Part shown: positions 6,038 to 7,577 of the stretch, piece by piece
Layout of the letters: each line of letters begins with the position of its first letter
How positions within the stretch are numbered: position 1 is the stretch's first letter
Origin: SLQH01 sp964612995
Lineage (GTDB): Bacteria; Planctomycetota; UBA11346
Length of the DNA stretch: 7,577 nt
NCBI GenBank assembly: GCA_964612995.1
Contig: CAZTGE010000175.1
Coordinates: forward strand, 1-7,577
Reading direction: 5' to 3'
Notes under the pieces: generated by a model
What the model saw: the letters and a program-made list of their open reading frames with translations, nothing else
Database searches by the model: none
What the model was told of the DNA's origin: nothing
Position numbers and translations under genes: made by a program

Positions 6038-6781
6038 ATGACCTCGGAGCAATTCAAACAAGAGATCGGGATGATGGACCTCGATCGGCTCATCGCTGCG
6101 CGTGAGACCATCTCCGACGCCGGCTTTCCGCTTCCCGAAGACGAACTCCTGCAGCGCTTCGAGCAGCTCTATACCGGCGCCATCAACGACGTCCTGCGCG
6201 AGTTCTGTCTGCTCGACCAGGCCCTGCCGGGTCGCATCAAGGCCTTGCGCGAGTATCGTTCGGTGGCCGGTTTCGCCTTCACGGTCAAGAGTGCCCCCAA
6301 CGCCAAGATCACCGGCGAGATGGACGTCCGGGCCCAGATGCTCGACCGGCTCACACCCAACGCCTTCGTCGTCTGGGACACGAGCCGCGATCAACAGGCG
6401 ACGCTGTGGGGTGGCGTGATGACCGCCACCGCCAAGGGGTTGGGGGTCAGGGCCGCCTGCATCGACGGCGGCATCCGCGATACCCACCAGATCCTCGAGG
6501 CGGACTTCCCGGTGTTCTACGAATACCGCATCTCCAATGGCAGCCTCGGCCGCTGCCTGATCACCCACTACCAGATCCCGCTGCGCATCGGCACCGTCGA
6601 CATCAAGCCCGGCGACGTCCTGGTCGGCGACATCGACGGTGTCCTGGTCGTCCCCCGCGACCTCGCCTTCCAGGTGCTGCAACGGGCCGAGGAGATCCGC
6701 GCCAATGAGAAGCGCATCTTCGGCTGGGTGAAGGACGGCCAGAGCGTCCAGCAGATCACCGAGCAGGGCGGCTATTTCTGA
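6038..6781 (+). CDS. RraA-family protein (aldolase/demethylmenaquinone-methyltransferase-like fold)
   Basis: A 247-residue RraA-like protein. The family blocks are YTGAINDVL (45-53), ACIDGGIRD (140-148, with the Arg147-Asp148 pair) and PGDVLVGDIDGVLVVPRD (191-208). Some relatives are class II pyruvate aldolases (4-hydroxy-4-methyl-2-oxoglutarate aldolase) that use a D-x20-R-D motif for metal and pyruvate. Here the first acidic position is Gly126 (WGGVMT), while Arg-Asp is kept. E. coli RraA instead inhibits RNase E. The segment FPVFYEYRISNGSLGR marks a subgroup I associate with sugar-acid loci. The 'menaquinone methyltransferase' label used in databases is misleading. The start is ATG 6038, with GGAG 7 bases upstream, 47 bases after uxuA; an upstream in-frame ATG at 5960 overlaps uxuA and lacks support. 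Context suggests action on KDG or a related keto acid, but the function is unproven. Confidence 0.85.
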   Translation: MTSEQFKQEIGMMDLDRLIAARETISDAGFPLPEDELLQRFEQLYTGAINDVLREFCLLDQALPGRIKALREYRSVAGFAFTVKSAPNAKITGEMDVRAQMLDRLTPNAFVVWDTSRDQQATLWGGVMTATAKGLGVRAACIDGGIRDTHQILEADFPVFYEYRISNGSLGRCLITHYQIPLRIGTVDIKPGDVLVGDIDGVLVVPRDLAFQVLQRAEEIRANEKRIFGWVKDGQSVQQITEQGGYF

Positions 6782-6786
6782 GACAG

Positions 6787-6821
6787 CAGGAGGTGGCAGA
6801 CAGCCGTCCCGCAGGCGGTCC
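6787..6821 (+). repeat. Left arm of imperfect ~35-bp inverted repeat
   Basis: It begins CAGGAGGTGGCAG just 5 bases after the rraA-like stop codon. It aligns with the reverse complement of 7013-7046 with 28 matches, 6 mismatches and one gap over 35 columns. The longest identical blocks are CAGGAGGT and CCCGCAG. AGGAGGT looks like a perfect Shine-Dalgarno sequence, but no start codon follows at usable distance. Confidence 0.65.
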
Positions 6822-7012
6822 GTAGGCGATCCGCACCCCCCGATGCCGTTCCGTCGTCGCAGCGATGCGGTATGGGGCCATCTTCCACGCCGAACGGCGC
6901 GCCGGGAGCTGTTCCCTTGACAACGGTCGGCGTTCCGGCCTGCTGCAATAGCAGACGCCCACCTTCCACCGCCCCGGCTCCCCTGGCCGGCCGCCATCTC
7001 CTTACCCCGTAT

Positions 7013-7046
7013 GGTCCGTCTGCGGGTGGGTGCCTGCTACCTCCTG
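7013..7046 (-). repeat. Right arm of imperfect ~35-bp inverted repeat
   Basis: Read on the minus strand it begins CAGGAGGTAGCAG at 7046, 10 bases after the stop of the right-edge gene. It matches the left arm at 6787-6821. The arms together bound 260 bases, a size and layout like a short non-autonomous inverted-repeat element. No flanking target duplication is evident. Alternatively each gene carries a copy of the same 3' element. Confidence 0.65.
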
Positions 7047-7056
7047 GTACAAGCCT

Positions 7057-7577
7057 TCACCGCGCCCGCAGATCGTAGCAGGCCAGGCCGTCTGCAGTGC
7101 GCACGAAGAGCAGGCCGCAGACGTAGGCCGGCGAGGTGTCGGGCGCGGTATAGTGGACCTTCTTGATGTGCAGCGGCTTGGAATCGGGCCCGGCGGCGAT
7201 CGACAGATCGCCCATGTAATAGCGCTTGCCGTCGGCGACGATCTGCTGGTAGGCCCAGTACTTGTCGCCGAAGGACCAGCGCGCCACCACCGTGCCGGTT
7301 TCCAGTTCGACCACCGCCTTGAGGCAGGGCCCCTTGCCGTCGAGCTGCTTGCCGCGGCCGTAGACCCAGGCGCCCCAGAGGTAGGCATGATCGCCGTGGA
7401 TCGAGGGCGGGCAGCCGTAGCCGCAGGAGAAGACCGGCGGCAGGCGCCAGACCTCTTCGTAGCCCTTCGGCGAGATCCGGTAGCAGGTCTGGCCGTAGAG
7501 TTCGTCGCTGACGGTCTCGAGGTCGTTGCCGGCAGCGACGGCCTTCCGGGTGCTCTGGTTGGAGACGCCGTTGAGGA
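7057..7577 (-). CDS. PQQ-like beta-propeller protein, C-terminal part (enters from the right edge)
   Basis: The last 172 residues are visible, ending at the TGA at 7059-7057. They read as propeller blades: LYGQTCYRISPKGYEEVWRL, then VVELETGTVVARWSFGD, and finally GLLFVRTADGLACYDLRAR. The 'L-F-V-R-T-x-D-G-L-x-C-Y-D-L' closing blade is typical of PQQ-binding-like (BamB/quinoprotein-type) repeat proteins. 'D-x-E-T-G-x-V-V' style turns also fit. There are several cysteines (SCGYGCPP, GPCLKAV). Such proteins are usually exported, but the N-terminus lies outside the window. It converges with the rraA-like gene and has the right arm of the inverted repeat just after its stop. Substrate and cofactor are unknown; many family members do not bind PQQ. 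Confidence 0.75.
   Translation of the reverse strand, partial: LNGVSNQSTRKAVAAGNDLETVSDELYGQTCYRISPKGYEEVWRLPPVFSCGYGCPPSIHGDHAYLWGAWVYGRGKQLDGKGPCLKAVVELETGTVVARWSFGDKYWAYQQIVADGKRYYMGDLSIAAGPDSKPLHIKKVHYTAPDTSPAYVCGLLFVRTADGLACYDLRAR

Larger units (their letters stand above)
6782..7056. other. Non-coding gap between convergent genes
   Basis: These 275 bases separate the rraA-like stop from the stop of the right-edge gene. The open frames here have no family features or ribosome sites. The gap is bounded by the imperfect inverted repeat listed separately. Inside are a perfect 10-bp palindrome (CGGCGCGCCG, 6895-6904), a small hairpin candidate (CTGCT-GCAAT-AGCAG) and an 8-bp GGCCGGCC palindrome in the right half. 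I see no U-tracted terminator, tRNA or riboswitch. Confidence 0.6.

Noticed and set aside
6756..6969. Short minus-strand open frames in the non-coding gap
   Set aside because: No ribosome site, no recognisable domain, and they run into the rraA-like gene or the repeat arm.
1..7577. The window as a small circle, with the two edge fragments forming one gene
   Set aside because: Joining 7577 to 1 puts the two fragments out of frame by one base, and the combined length is too short for a propeller protein.

Overview
This GC-rich window carries a compact divergent locus for hexuronate (D-glucuronate) catabolism, flanked on both sides by partial genes that look like PQQ-type beta-propeller proteins. 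The gene mix suggests an environmental polysaccharide degrader, most plausibly of the Planctomycetes-Verrucomicrobia-Lentisphaerae group. The clues are propeller proteins, a sulfatase relic, a clan-A-like glycoside hydrolase and an RraA-like protein of a type common near sugar-acid genes. The taxonomic guess is an inference from gene content only.

Layout from left to right. 1-266 (-) is the N-terminus of an exported protein, probably propeller-like. 295-474 (-) is a relic of a sulfatase C-terminus that runs into the end of the next gene. 461-1855 (-) is a cytoplasmic TIM-barrel glycoside hydrolase. 1885-2727 (-) is a short-chain dehydrogenase of the D-mannonate oxidoreductase type. 2724-4157 (-) is glucuronate isomerase UxaC. 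4158-4260 is the shared control region, with a perfect 8-bp inverted repeat and a candidate promoter. 4261-5019 (+) is an IclR-family regulator. 5016-5990 (+) is mannonate dehydratase UxuA. 6038-6781 (+) is an RraA-family protein. 6782-7056 is non-coding and bounded by an imperfect ~35-bp inverted repeat. 7057-7577 (-) is the C-terminus of a PQQ-like propeller protein.

How the genes fit together. The hydrolase may release a uronic acid. UxaC would convert D-glucuronate to D-fructuronate, the dehydrogenase would reduce that to D-mannonate, and UxuA would dehydrate it to 2-keto-3-deoxy-D-gluconate (KDG). No KDG kinase or KDPG aldolase gene is visible, and the RraA-family gene occupies that place in the cluster. 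The leftward uxaC-dehydrogenase-hydrolase operon and the rightward iclR-uxuA-rraA operon diverge from one ~100-bp region. The IclR protein, translationally coupled to uxuA by a GTGA overlap, probably controls both.

The least ordinary parts are the operator, with TTGAC in both arms; the sulfatase relic fused out of frame to the hydrolase end; the inverted repeat that follows two converging stop codons; and the RraA-like protein with a changed acidic position in its active-site motif.
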